Notes: generated by a model from the letters alone, not told the origin. A stretch of 64,000 nt of DNA from Albula goreensis (GCA_022829145.1 CM040742.1:10706131-10770130), one strand, 5' to 3'. Shown: positions 38,716 to 53,772, counted from the stretch's first letter. Translations and numbers: made by a program.

Positions 38716-39760
38716 CTACACCACACTCTCCTCAAGCTCATCGCTGTTGCTGTTGGTGATGGCCAGGGTGTGGGCGGGGCCTGCTTTGTGGTTGCCGTGG
38801 GTGTCATTGCTCCCGCCGCTGCTGCTGGAGGAACTGGCGGGAGGCACAGCACACTGGACCAGCATGCCTTGCAGCGACTGGCTCCGGCGCGCCCATATTA
38901 CACTCAGCCGCTTGGCATAGCTGTAGCAGGTCGTCGTGCCGACCTCACCCACGTCAAGGGAGCAGCTTCGCATGGCCCTGGGTGGGCCGGGGGGGCTGTC
39001 GGGCAGCAGCGCCCCCTCCCGGCGGGCGCGGGGGCGGGGGCGGGCTGGCAGGGTGTGGGGCGAGGCGGTCCCATCCATGGCCCCCCCCTGGGGCTGGCGC
39101 AGCTTGCAGGGCAGTGTTGCTGAGGCGCTGGGAGAGTAGTACAAGGTCACCCGCTCGCTCTCAGGTGTGTAGGGAGGGAAACGCCGTTTCCCTGACACAG
39201 CCATCGTCATGCCGGGACTGTCCCTGCTCCTCTCGCCCTCATCCCCTCCACCTTGCTTCAGCGGGGCATCTGACAGCAGGGGTGGCGGTTTGGATTTGTG
39301 CTTGCTTTTGAGTTTCGGTACTGAATGCCGGTTCTGGTCACTTGGTAACACCACCATCATGACGGCCCCATCTCCGTTGGTCTGTGAGTAAACACTCGTC
39401 CCCTTGGTGACCCTTCCAGCCCCACCCTCTCCCCCGATTAGGTCATCACAGTCATTGTCATCATGGTTACCACAGGCCCGGTGTTGGTGGTGCCTGACCA
39501 TTGTTGCCACAGTGAACACCAGCAACATTACCACCACAGCCCCGCCCACCAGTACACTCAGGGTCCCGCCCAGGAAGTGGGCGTGCAGCGCTCGGCAATG
39601 TGGGAAGTCATCCTTGGTGCTAAAGGCGGTGCAGCCCAGGATGCGCGTGGCGGAGAGGGAGGTTAGGCCGTCGTCAAACACGGCCAGGACACACAGACTG
39701 TAGTCCGCCCCCGATACCAGGTTCTTCAGCTGAAAACTGCTGCTGCTGGAGGGAAGGATC
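38716..39760 (-). CDS. lrfn4: lrfn4 last coding exon: end of FN3, membrane span, cytoplasmic tail
   Basis: The acceptor CTCTCCCAG is on the minus strand just above 39760 and the stop TAG is at 38718-38716. The exon encodes the end of the FN3 domain (FQLKNLVSGADYSLCVLAVF), a spacer with Cys residues, and a hydrophobic span LGGTLSVLVGGAVVVMLLVF. The tail of about 260 residues contains VYSQTNGDGA, RAMRSCSLDVGEVGTTTCYS and YAKRLSVIWARRSQSLQG, all with close counterparts in LRFN4, and ends DELEESVV. The final ESVV is a class I PDZ-binding motif as found in LRFN1, 2 and 4. The tail is longer than the mammalian one and rich in Pro, Ser and Gly, including a Ser run near the C-terminus. Confidence 0.96.
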
Positions 39761-43107
<3,347 letters not shown>

Positions 43108-44957
43108 CTGTACATGAGCGTCTCATCGGCCGTGCTGTTGTACTGTATCTGGTACATCCAGGGCAGGTAGTCCAGCGAAGTTCCGCCCAGGAACCACTGC
43201 ACCTCCGCTGAGGTAGCAGTGACTCCTAAAACGCCCACCTTCCCGGCACTGCTGCCACTGCCGACTCCCATGCCCATTTCCACAGTCTCGTTCCCGTTAA
43301 TTCCGCCCCCTTCCTTGGCCCCACCCCTCCCAACTGCACTGATGTCAGACAGCCCGCCCTCGTGCTCATGCTCCTGTTCCCGCTGCCGGTTTCGGGACAG
43401 CAGTGCGGTGCGGTTGCCCCTGTGGGGCAGGGGGATGATGCGGAGATCGACGGGGGCGGTGGCCTCGCCCGCCGCGTTGATGGCGATGCAGGTGTAGGTC
43501 CCGTCATCCCGCGCGCGGGTCACCAGCACGTCCAGCGTGCCGTTACCGTAGGACCATACGCGGCTGGTGTTGGCAATGATACGGTCGTCCGGGGAGACCC
43601 AGTGCACCAGCGGTTCGGGGTCCCCCATGGCGCGGCAGCGGAGCGTGGCCCTCTGCCCCTCCAGCGCCCACAGAGTCTGGGTGTGCCGGGCGATCAGTGG
43701 CGGCTCGCAAGTGAACTCCTCCTCCGGCACCGACCAGAAGTACCTGCCGGCCAGGTGCGCGGGCGTGGCGCACGTCTCCATGTCATCGGGCCTCACCAGC
43801 CGCCTCAGCCACAGCAGCTCACAGTTGCAGTGCAGCGGGTTCCCGCCGAAGTTGAGTGTGGTGACGGGGTGGTATGGGGTGGGGCTGAGCACCCCCGTCT
43901 GTGCACGGGAGAACAGCGGGTCTGGCGGCAGCGTCTGCAGCCGGTTGGACGTCATGTCGAGCCGTGCGAGTTTGTACAGGTCCTGGAAGGCTCCCTCAGG
44001 GATGCGCTCGATCAGGTTGTGGTCCAGGTTGAGCGTGTGCAGGCTGGCCATGTTCCGCACAGCGCCCCACGGAGCCTCCCGCAGGTTGTTGTAGGAGAGG
44101 TCCAGGTCCTCCAGGGATGGCAGGAAGTCCTGGAAGGCACGCTCGGAAACTGCGCTCAGTTGGTTGTTGTTGAGGATCAGATGCTGCAGGTTCAGCAGCC
44201 CCACCAGGTCTAGCGGTCCCACCAATGTTAGGCGGTTGGAGTCCAAGTGGAGTGACCGCAGGCTCTCCAGGTCGGCGAACGCCATCGGCCGCAGGGCGTG
44301 CAGCGTGTTTCGAGACAGCGTCAGGTCCACCAGTCCCGTCATGTTGGAGAAGTCGGCCCCGCCAACCTCCAGGATGTAGTTGTCAGCAAGGCGGAGTTCA
44401 ACTGTGCGGCGATCGATGTCTGGTGGGACAAAAAGCAGGCCCTTGTTGACACAGAGGGTGCTCAGTGACTCGGACAGGTTCCGGCACACGCAGTGGAATG
44501 GGCAGATAGACACCATGCCCCAGGTCTCACCGGCCGAGACGCACGCACCCTCGAACCCAAGCAGCAGTGACCCTACCAGAAGTGCCACCCAGAGAGGGGG
44601 TAGCTGTCCCTTAATGGAGCAGCAGAGGGAGGGGGTGGAGGAGGGGGGCTGGGATTTGGAGCCAGGCGGCAGATTTGGGAAGGGTGTGGTGGCCAGGTGC
44701 ACACGTGGTGGAGAGCAGTACTTGGTGTTCCTGGAAGGGCGATGTGAGATTTTGGAGGGGTTTGCCTCTATCAATTGTATCAGGGTTTTCCCTGTAACAC
44801 CTGTTTCGGGGAATGGGGGAAAAGTTTTGGGTTTGAAGGGGCAGGGCTGGTTGACGGGGGAGGAGCGAGGATGTGTTAGTGGGGATGAGGGGCATGCTGA
44901 GTTCTCGGAGGGGTGTGGTTCTGTCAGGGAGGGGGGAGGGGGTGGGGGATTTGTCAT
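43108..44957 (-). CDS. lrfn4: lrfn4 first coding exon: signal, LRRs, Ig, start of FN3
   Basis: The start shown is the ATG at 44957-44955 (context CTACCATGA), 23 nt after a splice acceptor TTGTTTGCAG that ends at 44981. The donor is CAG/GTGAGC at 43107. Diagnostic stretches are CPFHCVCRNLSESLSTLCVN, DRRTVELRLADN, MTGLVDLTLSRN, NPLHCNCELLWLRRL, GRYFWSVPEEEFTCEPPLIA and the Ig motif DDGTYTCIAINAAGEA. Several N-glycosylation sequons are present (NLS, NMT, NTS, NGT, NRT, NET, NST). The 121 residues before the hydrophobic stretch LWVALLVGSLLLGF are Pro/Ser-rich and do not look like an LRFN N-terminus. A pyrimidine-rich acceptor-like site ending near 44610 could replace this start if an upstream exon supplies the Met. 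The body of the exon is secure; the N-terminus is not. Confidence 0.93.
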
Positions 44958-45062
44958 GGTAGACCTGGTTATCCTCACACCTGCAAACAACAAGAAAAAT
45001 GGTTTAGATTTCACTCTTGTATTTTAATTTGTATAAGGACATTAAGACTACCACAGTCTTTC

Positions 45063-45221
45063 TCTCACACACGCACACACACACACACACTGCTGACACT
45101 TATCTAGAGTGCTAAACACATGCACTCTGTTCTCTAAAAATAAAAAAGGTATTTGTTGCATTGGCATGCAGATTGTTCAGTCGTTATATAAATGTAACAA
45201 ACACGGAAACAATGTAACATG

Positions 45222-45258
<37 letters not shown>

Positions 45259-45411
45259 CCTGGTGATTAGAGTGGGGTCCTGAGGCTCTGGTACTGCCTG
45301 CTTCCCTGGAGCTCAGTCTCACTGCTGCCTGCTGCTCACCCGCTTCAGCCTGCTAACAAGCACTGCCTCTGAGAGAGAGGCTGTGTGTGTGTGTGTGTGT
45401 GTGTGTGTGCA
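45063..45411. repeat. CA/GT microsatellites upstream of lrfn4
   Basis: (CA)n at about 45063-45090 and 45224-45257, and (GT)n at about 45382-45411. They lie within 0.5 kb of the lrfn4 splice acceptor on its 5' side. Confidence 0.85.
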
Positions 45412-45429
45412 TAGGTTTATAGGTGTGTT

Positions 45430-45600
45430 CAGGTTGACAGCAAGATGATTAGAGAGACTGTAACTCAGAGGTTGCAGGTTTGAATCCTAGGCAGGGCACT
45501 GCAGCTGTACACCATGGGGCAAAGTCCATAATCTAAGCTGCTTCAGCACCATAAATGAACCGTTTATAAAAATTCTAAGTGGCACTCTAGAGAAGTGTCA
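45430..45600 (+). mobile_element. tRNA-derived SINE
   Basis: A decayed head with GATGATTAGAGAGACTGTAA, CTCAGAGGTTGCAGGTTTGA (B-box region) and ATCCTAGGCAGGGCACTGCA is followed by CTGCTTCAGCACCATAAATG. It has the same order of parts as the copies at 11.0, 21.5 and 23.5 kb. A GT array begins immediately after its end (45604-45674). Confidence 0.75.

Positions 45601-45603
<3 letters not shown>

Positions 45604-45674
<71 letters not shown>
45604..45674. repeat. (GT)n microsatellite
   Basis: About 35 GT units directly following the SINE end. Confidence 0.95.
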
Positions 45675-45676
<2 letters not shown>

Positions 45677-47469
45677 TTCCCCATGGCTGCAGCCCAAAGC
45701 AGGAACACTTACTCCCCCAGGGAAGAGTCAGCATATATCCGTCTCCATGGCGATCTCAGGTTTTTCAGCCACTGCCGAAATTGATGTAGAAATTAGTGAC
45801 AGAAATATAAAAATGCGTTTTTGTTGTTTGTGTATTTTTTGTGTTTTTTAAGACCAGCCACCAGAAAACTAAAGTCTGATCTTGCATAGCAGGAGTGTGA
45901 TAATCCTTCTCTTCCCTGTGTCGCTCCTCACTTTCAGGAGGGCAGAGACTCCTTAATCCAATAAAGACCAGCGATGTGGGAATTATCGGCTAAATGTGGA
46001 GCGGAGCCCATCCCAGCACGGGGCACAGAATCCCCCTCTTTCCCACCTCTCCTCCGCTGCTGTCGCTCCCTCATCTCTCCTTCCTCTCCATCCTCCTTCA
46101 GCCTCCCTGTCCTCCCTCTCTCTGAGAGAGATGTCCTGTGTCTGTCTCTGGTTCAAGTTCTGGTCCTGGGCGCAGGACGGCGCTGCTGTGTGTTTGGGCG
46201 AGTGTTTTCCTCTGGCTCGCAGCCGAATCGATTCAAAATCCCAGAGCACCCCAGCTGTGCCGCGCAGATCGCCACGGAAACCCAGAAAGCGGGGATGGGG
46301 GTGTTCGGTGAGGGATACGGTGCCTCCAAAACAAACGGGCAGACCGGGAATGAAAAATATGTTTTGCAGGCAAGTGAAAGGATAGTTTCTTTGAGGCAGA
46401 TTTGGAAGTACTGATTCCTCTCAGGTGATCAAATGGCACTGCCTCTCAGGGGGATCGTTAGTTGTTCTCAGTAGGGAAAGTAGGATGATTTCTCTACAGA
46501 AGTCTCTCCAGGGCCCTCCCGCAGACTGTGTTCTGTGTGCTGGGGAAATCTGACCGTTTGCTCATTCCAGCCAGGGCAGTTCCCTCGCAGAGACGTGTGT
46601 TTTAGTCAGAGGTACTCCGCTCTTTGCCCTGAAGCTGGGGTTTCCACCCTGCAACCCCATCCGGTCATCAGGCTGGTTTTCCTGACTGCTGCGGCACACA
46701 GTTCCCTCTGTTGGTGTGTGTGTTTGTGTGCAGAAGTTGCTGGCTTGGCTGGTGTGATCAGTAGATGGGGAGGGGGTGGGGGGAGAGGGGGTGGAATATT
46801 CGTTGTCCCAAAGGAACAGGGAATAACTTCTCCTGGTCAGCTGCTGAAAAATCACCAAACTACCAGAACCGCCCCAAATCCTGATCCGCTCAAAGAGTCC
46901 AAAACAACCACAGTGCCTCTACCTCTGCTCCGCCAGGAGGGACACTTCTTTCCTCCTCCTTATCTGTTCATTTCTGTGTTTTTGAATTCCTCCTCTTTGT
47001 CTCCTCCTCTCTGCTTTTCCTCAGAAAACCTGGGAAAATAAAGCGCCATGTCCAGAACATGAACTCATTGTGTATTTGTAATTTTTCATCGGTGTTAGTT
47101 ACTCCTCAGAGAGGAACAGCATTCCCAGAAAGCCCCCGAGTCCCCGTCCTCTCCTCGTCTCTCCTCTCTCCTCCTCCTTTCTCTCACTCCACCTCTCCGT
47201 GCTAGCGTTGTGACATGTTTCCTTCTCTCTCTCAGTGTTGTTCCCTGCTCCAAGCATCTCTCCCCTGCCCTGGCATTTGGAAGAGAAAGACAGAGATGTT
47301 GACAGCTCAGTGTGTAAAATCCATCGTCCACGCTGGGCGCTGGGCTCTCCCTCTCTCCGTGCTGTAGTTCTGTAGTTCCCTCTGTTTTCCCTCTCCCTTC
47401 CTTTGCCTGTGTGTGTCTGTCGGTTCCTTGCCTTCTGCTCCAGTCCTCGAGACTGTGGTCTGTGCTTTT

Positions 47470-48060
47470 GGTGCAGCGAGAGAGAGAGTGAGCAAGAGAC
47501 TGCAATGTGTATGCTGTACCTAGAGAGACAGAGAGAGCGAGAGAGAGGGAGGGAGGGAGGAAAGATGGAGGGAGTGAGAGAGCAAGAGAGAGGGAGGGAG
47601 GAAAGCGAGAGAGGGAGGGAGAGAGAGAGGGAGGGAAGGGAGGGAGAGAGAGCAAGAGAGAGAGAGGGAGGAAGGAGGGAGGGAGAGAGAGAGCAAGAGA
47701 GAGAGAGGGAGGAAGGAGGGAGGGAGAGAGCAAGAGAAAGGGAGGGAGGAAAGAGAGAGGGAGGGAGAGTTGGAGAGAGCATGAGGGAGTGGAAGAGAGA
47801 AAAAGCGAGAGAGGGAGGGAGGAAAGAAGGAGAGCTAGCAGGGGAGAGCGTGAGAGGGAGAGGGAAAGGGGAAAGAAAGAGGGAGAGAGCAGAGGAGACC
47901 ATGAGTGAGTGAGAGGGAAGGGAGCTAAACACAGAGGTGTCCTGTGGAGAAAAAGAGTTGATGTACAAAAGGGGAGGGAGATATGGATGGTGGAGAAAGA
48001 GATTGAGAGAGTGGGGGGAGAGAAATGGACAGAGAGAAAGAGGGGGTTATCTGTAGGCAC
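47470..48060. repeat. Purine-rich GAGGGA/GAGA block
   Basis: About 590 bp are mostly A and G on the + strand, made of GAGAGAGAGGGAGGGAGGAA, GGAGGGAGAGAGAGCAAGAG and similar units with partial tandem structure (47530-47760). Long frames on both strands are Ser/Leu/Pro or Arg/Glu/Gly low complexity and are not genes. Confidence 0.9.
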
Positions 48061-48369
48061 AGCAGATGTAAAGAGGTGCTGATGGTATGTGCGAGCTTGT
48101 ACAGACTCGGTGAGTGACCCTCCCTTACAGTGGCTAGACCCCTCTGCAGGCCGTGCAGGCGGACCTCCTACCAGGGTCTCCTGGGTTACAGAAACAGGGT
48201 GTGGCAGCTCTGCCCCCACTCATAGTGCTGGATACACTTATATACAAGGAGAGAGGGATTGAGAGATGGTGGGATGAAGGGAGGGAGAGATGCAACAAAG
48301 GAGGAAGGACAGAGAGAAAGGGAAGCAGGTAAAAGGCCTCTACTAGTATTGTGTGTGTGCACAAGTCTG

Positions 48370-48640
48370 CAGTGTGTGAGTGTGTGTGAGTGCGTGTGTG
48401 TGAGTGTGCGTGAGTGTGTGTGCGTGTGCGTGTGCGTGCGTGCGTGCGTGCGTGTGCGTGCGAGTGTGTGCGAGTGTGTGTGCGAGTGTGTGTGCGAGTG
48501 TGTGTGTGAGTGTGTGTGTGAGTGTGTGAGTGAGAGTGTGAGTGAGAGTGTGAGTGAGTGCGTGTGTGAGAGAGTGAGTGAGTGCGTATGAGAGAGAGTG
48601 TGTGAGTGAGTGTGAGAGAGAGAGTGTGTGAGAGTGTACA
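48370..48640. repeat. GTGTGAGT/GTGC simple repeat
   Basis: About 270 bp of GTGTGAGTGTGTGTGAGTGC-like sequence with a GTGC subregion near 48425-48460 and GAGAGAGTGTGTGAGTGAG at the right end. Confidence 0.9.
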
Positions 48641-48958
48641 AGTAACAGGGTTTCCTGCTCTGTTGTTTGTTAGGCTGTAAGAGTGTGAGTCACTGAGCCT
48701 GATTCAGGGCTAAATATAGAGACCTATTCAAAATAAACAGGGCCTCTCACACACATGCACAGACACACACGCACACACACACTTATATATACATGAGCGC
48801 ATACACACACACACACAAGCACTTACGCACACCGCTATACAGTTCAGATGAACCTTTCACCTGTAATCTACACTGTATTAACACAGCGCACCAGGTTTTC
48901 AGCACCATGGACAGCAGCCCTGGGTTTATCATTCTCCCTACTGCTCTCAGATCAACTT

Positions 48959-49077
48959 GACTAACCCATAATCATTATGCAAAACTCCCTCCGGCTAAAC
49001 TCAGGTCAGCGTACTCTGGGCTGTATCCTAACCCCAAATCATCATACACAACTCCCTCTAGCTGATCCCAGATCAGA
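48959..49077. repeat. 67-bp direct repeat, two diverged copies
   Basis: ACTAACCCATAATCATTATG CAAAACTCCCTCCGGCTAA is repeated as CCTAACCCCAAATCATCATA CACAACTCCCTCTAGCTGA, both followed by a CAGATCAG- or CAGGTCAG-like sequence. The motif resembles the GATCC/GGATC duplications at 20.3 and 24.4 kb. Confidence 0.65.
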
Positions 49078-49732
49078 CCACGTTAGTGCCAGCCGGCGTG
49101 ATGTGTTGCCGTGGCGCTGAGCCGTGGAAGCTGCTGGAATAAAGGGGAGATTGATTTGTCACTGGGCGATCTGAGCGCGCTCAGTGAGAGGCCACAGGAA
49201 GGAGGGGGCAGTGGTGGAGGGAAAGAAAGAGAGGGAGGGGGAGGGAGGGAGGGAGGGAGAGACCGAGCGATGGGGGAGAAAGTGATGAATACTGATTGGG
49301 TTTTGGAGAGGGAGAGAGAGAGGTGTTGGGAGATAACCATTTCTTTTCATCAACCCCAGAAAGAATGAGACTGAGAAAGCTGAAAGGGAGAGGTAGGGCT
49401 GGAGGGAATGAATGATGGAGAGAGATGGAGTGAAGGAGGGTGGAGGGGGACAGAGTAATGGAGAGAGTGAGTGAGAGAGAACAAGCAAGGCCAGGGGAGT
49501 GATGGAGAGAGGATAATGGAGAGAGGGAGGAGCAGAGAGGGGGGGGTTGCTGGTGTCTGTTGGCTGTAGAGTCCATTTCTCCACACACCGGTATTGAATG
49601 TCCCCTCCCGGCCCCTATCCAAACAACCATTAAACTGAGAGAAGGTCAAACATCACACTGTTACTGCCCCTCTCTCCCTGTCTGCAGTACACTCTACTGT
49701 CTGTGCCCCTGTCCCTTATCGTGTGTGTGTGC

Positions 49733-49764
<32 letters not shown>

Positions 49765-50023
49765 GTGCGCGCGTGCGTCGACGACTTTATATGTGTTAAT
49801 GCCTCAGTAATGGAATCCTTTTGTAGCATCTTGTTCATCTTTTGTTCCATCTAGGTGTTTCACTTGTACATAGTTAGCTGAGGGAGCAGGGAACCTGGTG
49901 TTCAGTGTGTAAGGGCCCTAGTGTTCAAAGTTTAAGGGCACTCAGTGTATACTCTATAAGAGCTTAAAGTGCAGAGTGCCTGTATTATCCTCTTGTTTAC
50001 TCCCCCAATCTTTCTCTCCACAG

Positions 50024-50168
50024 ACCAACATTCCCTTCCTGCAGAATGTGTTGAGTAATGACCAGTTTCTGTATGGGACCGTCGACACCCAGTTCATTGA
50101 CGAAAACCAGGACCTCTTCAACCTCAAACCTGTACAAAACCGAGCTCAGAAACTGCTGCACTACCTGG
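50024..50168 (+). CDS. pc: PC exon C: BC domain to linker
   Basis: The acceptor is TTTCTCTCCACAG and the donor is GTATGT at 50169. The exon encodes [15 protein letters not shown], then [15 protein letters not shown] and [11 protein letters not shown], about residues 457-505. Part of this belongs to the region that joins the biotin carboxylase and carboxyltransferase domains and contributes to the allosteric (acetyl-CoA) domain in known structures. It ends in phase 1, splitting a Gly codon. Confidence 0.97.
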
Positions 50169-50454
50169 GTATGTGAGCCTCATGCTGTCATTATTATTGT
50201 TATTGTTAATGGTTATTCTTAATATACCACCATAGCTTTGGTATCTGGTCTGGCTGTTTTTTTTTTTGTCTGGACAGAAAAGTGTTTCTGGCTGACTGAT
50301 CTTGCAGCTGGTGGCCCCAATATTTAATCATTTCAGAATTGCCTTTTTTCTCTTTCTTTGTGCTGTATAAGGTTTGTATTACCCTGTGATCATATTGGTA
50401 TTTTCATTGTCTGTTTTGTCTATATTTATTGATTGTTTTTTTATTTATTGGGGT

Positions 50455-50525
50455 TTTACCATGTTCTTGCCATGAGATGGCCTTTGGTGCCGACTTGGCA
50501 TTAAATATTAAATAAATAAATACAT
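50455..50525 (+). mobile_element. Possible retroelement 3' tail
   Basis: GGCCTTTGGTGCCGACTTGG is followed by CATTAAATATTAAATAAATA. The pattern of a GC-containing end and an ATTAAATAAATA tail resembles LINE 3' ends in fish, but no body could be recognised upstream. Confidence 0.3.
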
Positions 50526-50991
50526 TTCAGTATTGCCAGTTTACAGTGATTTCAGTGCAAAAGAGGAAATGGCCTCTGTTTTATGACCTGCTATGTAAAG
50601 GGGCTCAATCATTTGATGGAACATTTAGGACCTGGCACCTCTCTGTCACTGGGCTTGTTTACCTACAGCAGGGATATACAGAAAGCACTATAGGGTTTCT
50701 ATGCAAAGTCATGATGAGCACTAATACTCTCACTTATCAATTAAACAGTGTGCCGTTTGTGCTAACGACCCCACACTCCAGGTCCTTCTCTCTCTAGATG
50801 CAGGGAATACCTTTGATTGCACCGAATATGTCAGTATCTGTTTTGTACACGTAGGAAATTTGGGTTTGGTATGACTTTGACTTAATGGAAAGCTTCAGTT
50901 TATTTACTTCTCCCTGTTGCTACAGTGCTGACAAATAGTATATTCTCTGATTACTTCACATTATACCTGTGAGTCAGCCTGGGGAGTAATC

Positions 50992-50993
<2 letters not shown>

Positions 50994-51074
<81 letters not shown>

Positions 51075-51102
51075 CTCACACACACACACACACACACACA
51101 CT
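50994..51102. repeat. (CT)39 followed by (CA)n
   Basis: Pure CT at about 50994-51071, then a CG transition, then CA to about 51102. It lies in the PC intron between exons C and D. Confidence 0.95.
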
Positions 51103-52054
51103 GTGTACAGTTCTTCCTCTGCATTTAAGCTTCCCTCAGCAGTATTGGAAGCTCCCAGCAGTGGGTTATGTTTGAGTGGATGTCCCCATACACAGGCGAA
51201 CCTCCTCTCTGAGAGAAATAAAGACACACTCGCCTCAGGACCTGTTCAACACTCACACACACATGTGCTGAACGCGCTGAAGCTCAAACACTTTGGTGAC
51301 ACCTCTAATCCACAGCCAGGTATTCCCTAGCTGTCATTGTGTGTTCTTAACGCGGTAAATTAAGAGCTAGTTTCATCTACAAAAGGGCCTAATTACCTTA
51401 ATATTTACCCAATTTAATATTAATGAACCGGTTTCATAATACACCCCACAGATCAGATACTACAAATCAGCTGAGGTGAGTTGGGCTGGGTGGGCTGTTT
51501 TAATTGGTCAATGAGTGTTGAGTGACAGCAGAAACCAGCCAATACTGCGGCCCTCCAGCACGAGGAGTAAGGACCATGGGTCTGTCCTTCCAGGGAGTTT
51601 GTGCTGACCTGGGACCGCACCAAATTAAACAACACATTAAATAAGACATCAAATCAAAATCATTGCGTGTAGCTGCTGATGCACCTGCATGTAAATGGAC
51701 TTAAGACACCCTCCCCTCACTTTCACTTGTCTCCCCTTTCTTCTTCCAAACTTTCTCCATATTGAATTTCAATTTAAATGATTTTTGGCTAACAACAATA
51801 ATACCAACAATACATGTATATATTGTTTTCACTGTTGTGTTGTCACCATTTGGCTGCTGTCAGTGTTACCATTCCCTCCCTCAGCTGTGTGGAGGGTCTG
51901 TAAGCAGTCCAGGTATGAGCCAATGCACTCCTTAGGCCTTTTGTCAAAGCAGTCTGTCAGGCTGAAGAGAGGTTCTGTGATTAATAACGGTTAAATGTTA
52001 GATTCTTAATGACGTCAAAAATGTAATGGTAAATTCTCTCTCTGTCTCTCTCAG

Positions 52055-52144
52055 GTCACGTGATGGTGAACGGGCCAACCACACCCATCCCGGTCAAAGC
52101 CAAGCCCTCCCCCATCGACCCTGTCATCCCCCCTGTGCCTATGG
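52055..52144 (+). CDS. pc: PC exon D: allosteric/linker segment
   Basis: A short 90-nt exon between CTCTCTCAG and GTGAGT. It encodes [19 protein letters not shown], then [11 protein letters not shown], about residues 505-535. The HVMVNGP motif is nearly invariant in vertebrate PC and the proline-rich part that follows is the inter-domain linker. It is phase 1 at both ends, so it could in principle be skipped in frame; nothing here suggests that it is. Confidence 0.96.
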
Positions 52145-52938
52145 GTGAGTTCACATCTGCTCAGCCAATGGGATAACTGCTTAACCAGTGACATGTCTGC
52201 TCAGCCAGTTAAATGGCACCTGAAGTTACAATGTGTGCTATAGAGTTAAGTTTGAGTGAAGGGGAAAATAAGGGAAAGAACCCCAAGGCTTTGTATCAGA
52301 AATGGTGGTTATTGTGCTCAAAGAATTATTCAGTATTACTGATATGGCTGCATCACTCAGCCCTAGCCCACAGTCCCAACTCATATCACCCCCCACCACC
52401 CCAGCGAAGTGCAGAGCCCCACTCAAAGCATGTAAGCGATAAGCTCTATCACTGCGTTCCCCTACAAAACGACATTCGAAATCTCATTATGAGGATTTGT
52501 GTGCCAGATGCAGGGCGTGGAGAGCCCCTCCGTGGGGCAGGGGCTCTTTGTTTGTGCTCTGTCTGCAGGGCTGCGTGTGCGTGCGTTTTTAGATTAGCTG
52601 CATCTAGGAAGGCTCGTCAGCGCGCCGTCTTTAATTAGCCTTTTCACTGGGGAGCAGGCTGCCCTGTTTGTTCAGTCTGCCTGCGATGCAAAACTACGCT
52701 CCTTCACTGAGCCAGAGCGCTGGATGCTGAAATGTAGTTAGCAAAGGCGGCTTACTGGCCTATACATCATTGTGTGTAGCTTGGGATTCATTATGTACCT
52801 CTGGAGAGTACAATAATGGTATTGTACAAGTGTACAACGGTCTTGTGTACAGGTTTGCATTGGTTAAGTTGTAATGGCATTGACTACATTGTGTAACGGT
52901 GTTGACTATAGCGTAACGGTGTTGTTCGTGTTACACAG

Positions 52939-53160
52939 GTGAACCCCCGGTTGGTTTCCGGGATGTGTTGCTAAGGGAGGGACCGGAGGGCTTTGCGCGG
53001 GCGGTGCGTCGCCACGAGGGCCTGCTGCTGATGGACACCACCTTTCGGGATGCGCACCAGTCCCTGTTGGCCACCCGTGTGCGCACCCACGACCTTAAAC
53101 AGATCGCCCCCTTCGTCTCTCACAACTTCAGCAACCTGTTCAGCGTGGAGAACTGGGGCG
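52939..53160 (+). CDS. pc: PC exon E: start of carboxyltransferase domain with metal-binding Asp
   Basis: The acceptor is TTACACAG and the donor is GTGAGG at 53161. It encodes [18 protein letters not shown], then [19 protein letters not shown] and ends ENWGG, about residues 535-609. [10 protein letters not shown] is the signature of the pyruvate carboxyltransferase TIM barrel. In human numbering its Asp is Asp572, a ligand of the active-site metal, beside Arg571 and Gln575. It starts and ends in phase 1. Confidence 0.98.
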
Positions 53161-53740
53161 GTGAGGGACACTGCTCTTACACACGCATGTCTCCCTCCCT
53201 CCCCCCCATGTACACATGCCTGTATTTCCTTGTCTCTCTCACTCCATCACACGCATGTCTTTCCTTTCCTTTCTATCACTTATACACACACGCACAAACA
53301 TGCACAATTGTCTTTCATTCTCTCTTGCGTTCACTCTTTCACTCTCTCAGATCTGCCTTTCTCTCATTCTCAATCTTTCTCACTCTCTTTCTCTCTCCAT
53401 CTTTTCTCTGTCCTTTCTCAGTTCTTTCTCTCTTGCTCTTTCTCTCATCTTCCTCGGTTTGTCGTCCTTCTCTCAGCCTGTCTTGTGCGCTCTGTGTGTG
53501 AATGATTGATGCATGTGAAAGGCTTGCTGAAAGGTTACAGTGGAGATGTACAGATTGTGCTCAGTGATAGTGGAATAGACTGTGGCTGATTTGTGAGAGC
53601 GGTGCTTTCCAGTCTGGTTCACTTTCATGTTTCTGTCTGTGCGAGTGAACACAGGACTGTGCGCCCCATTCAGACTGAGACCTGTCTGCTATAGACATAT
53701 CTCTGACTCATTCAGTGGTGCTATAATTGTTATAATTTGC

Positions 53741-53772
<32 letters not shown>

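Noticed and set aside
43362-44213. 283-residue reading frame on the + strand
   Set aside because: It is the antisense shadow of the lrfn4 coding exon, whose high GC content keeps the opposite frame open.
45980-46420. Possible lrfn4 5' exon or promoter in the GC-richer segment
   Set aside because: A GC rise and a few open frames are not enough to place a transcription start or exon boundary; left out of the features.
47095-48219. 374-residue reading frame on the - strand, rich in Ser, Leu and Pro
   Set aside because: It comes from the purine/pyrimidine simple block, has no domain-like pattern, and long frames exist in several phases at once, as expected for such a repeat.
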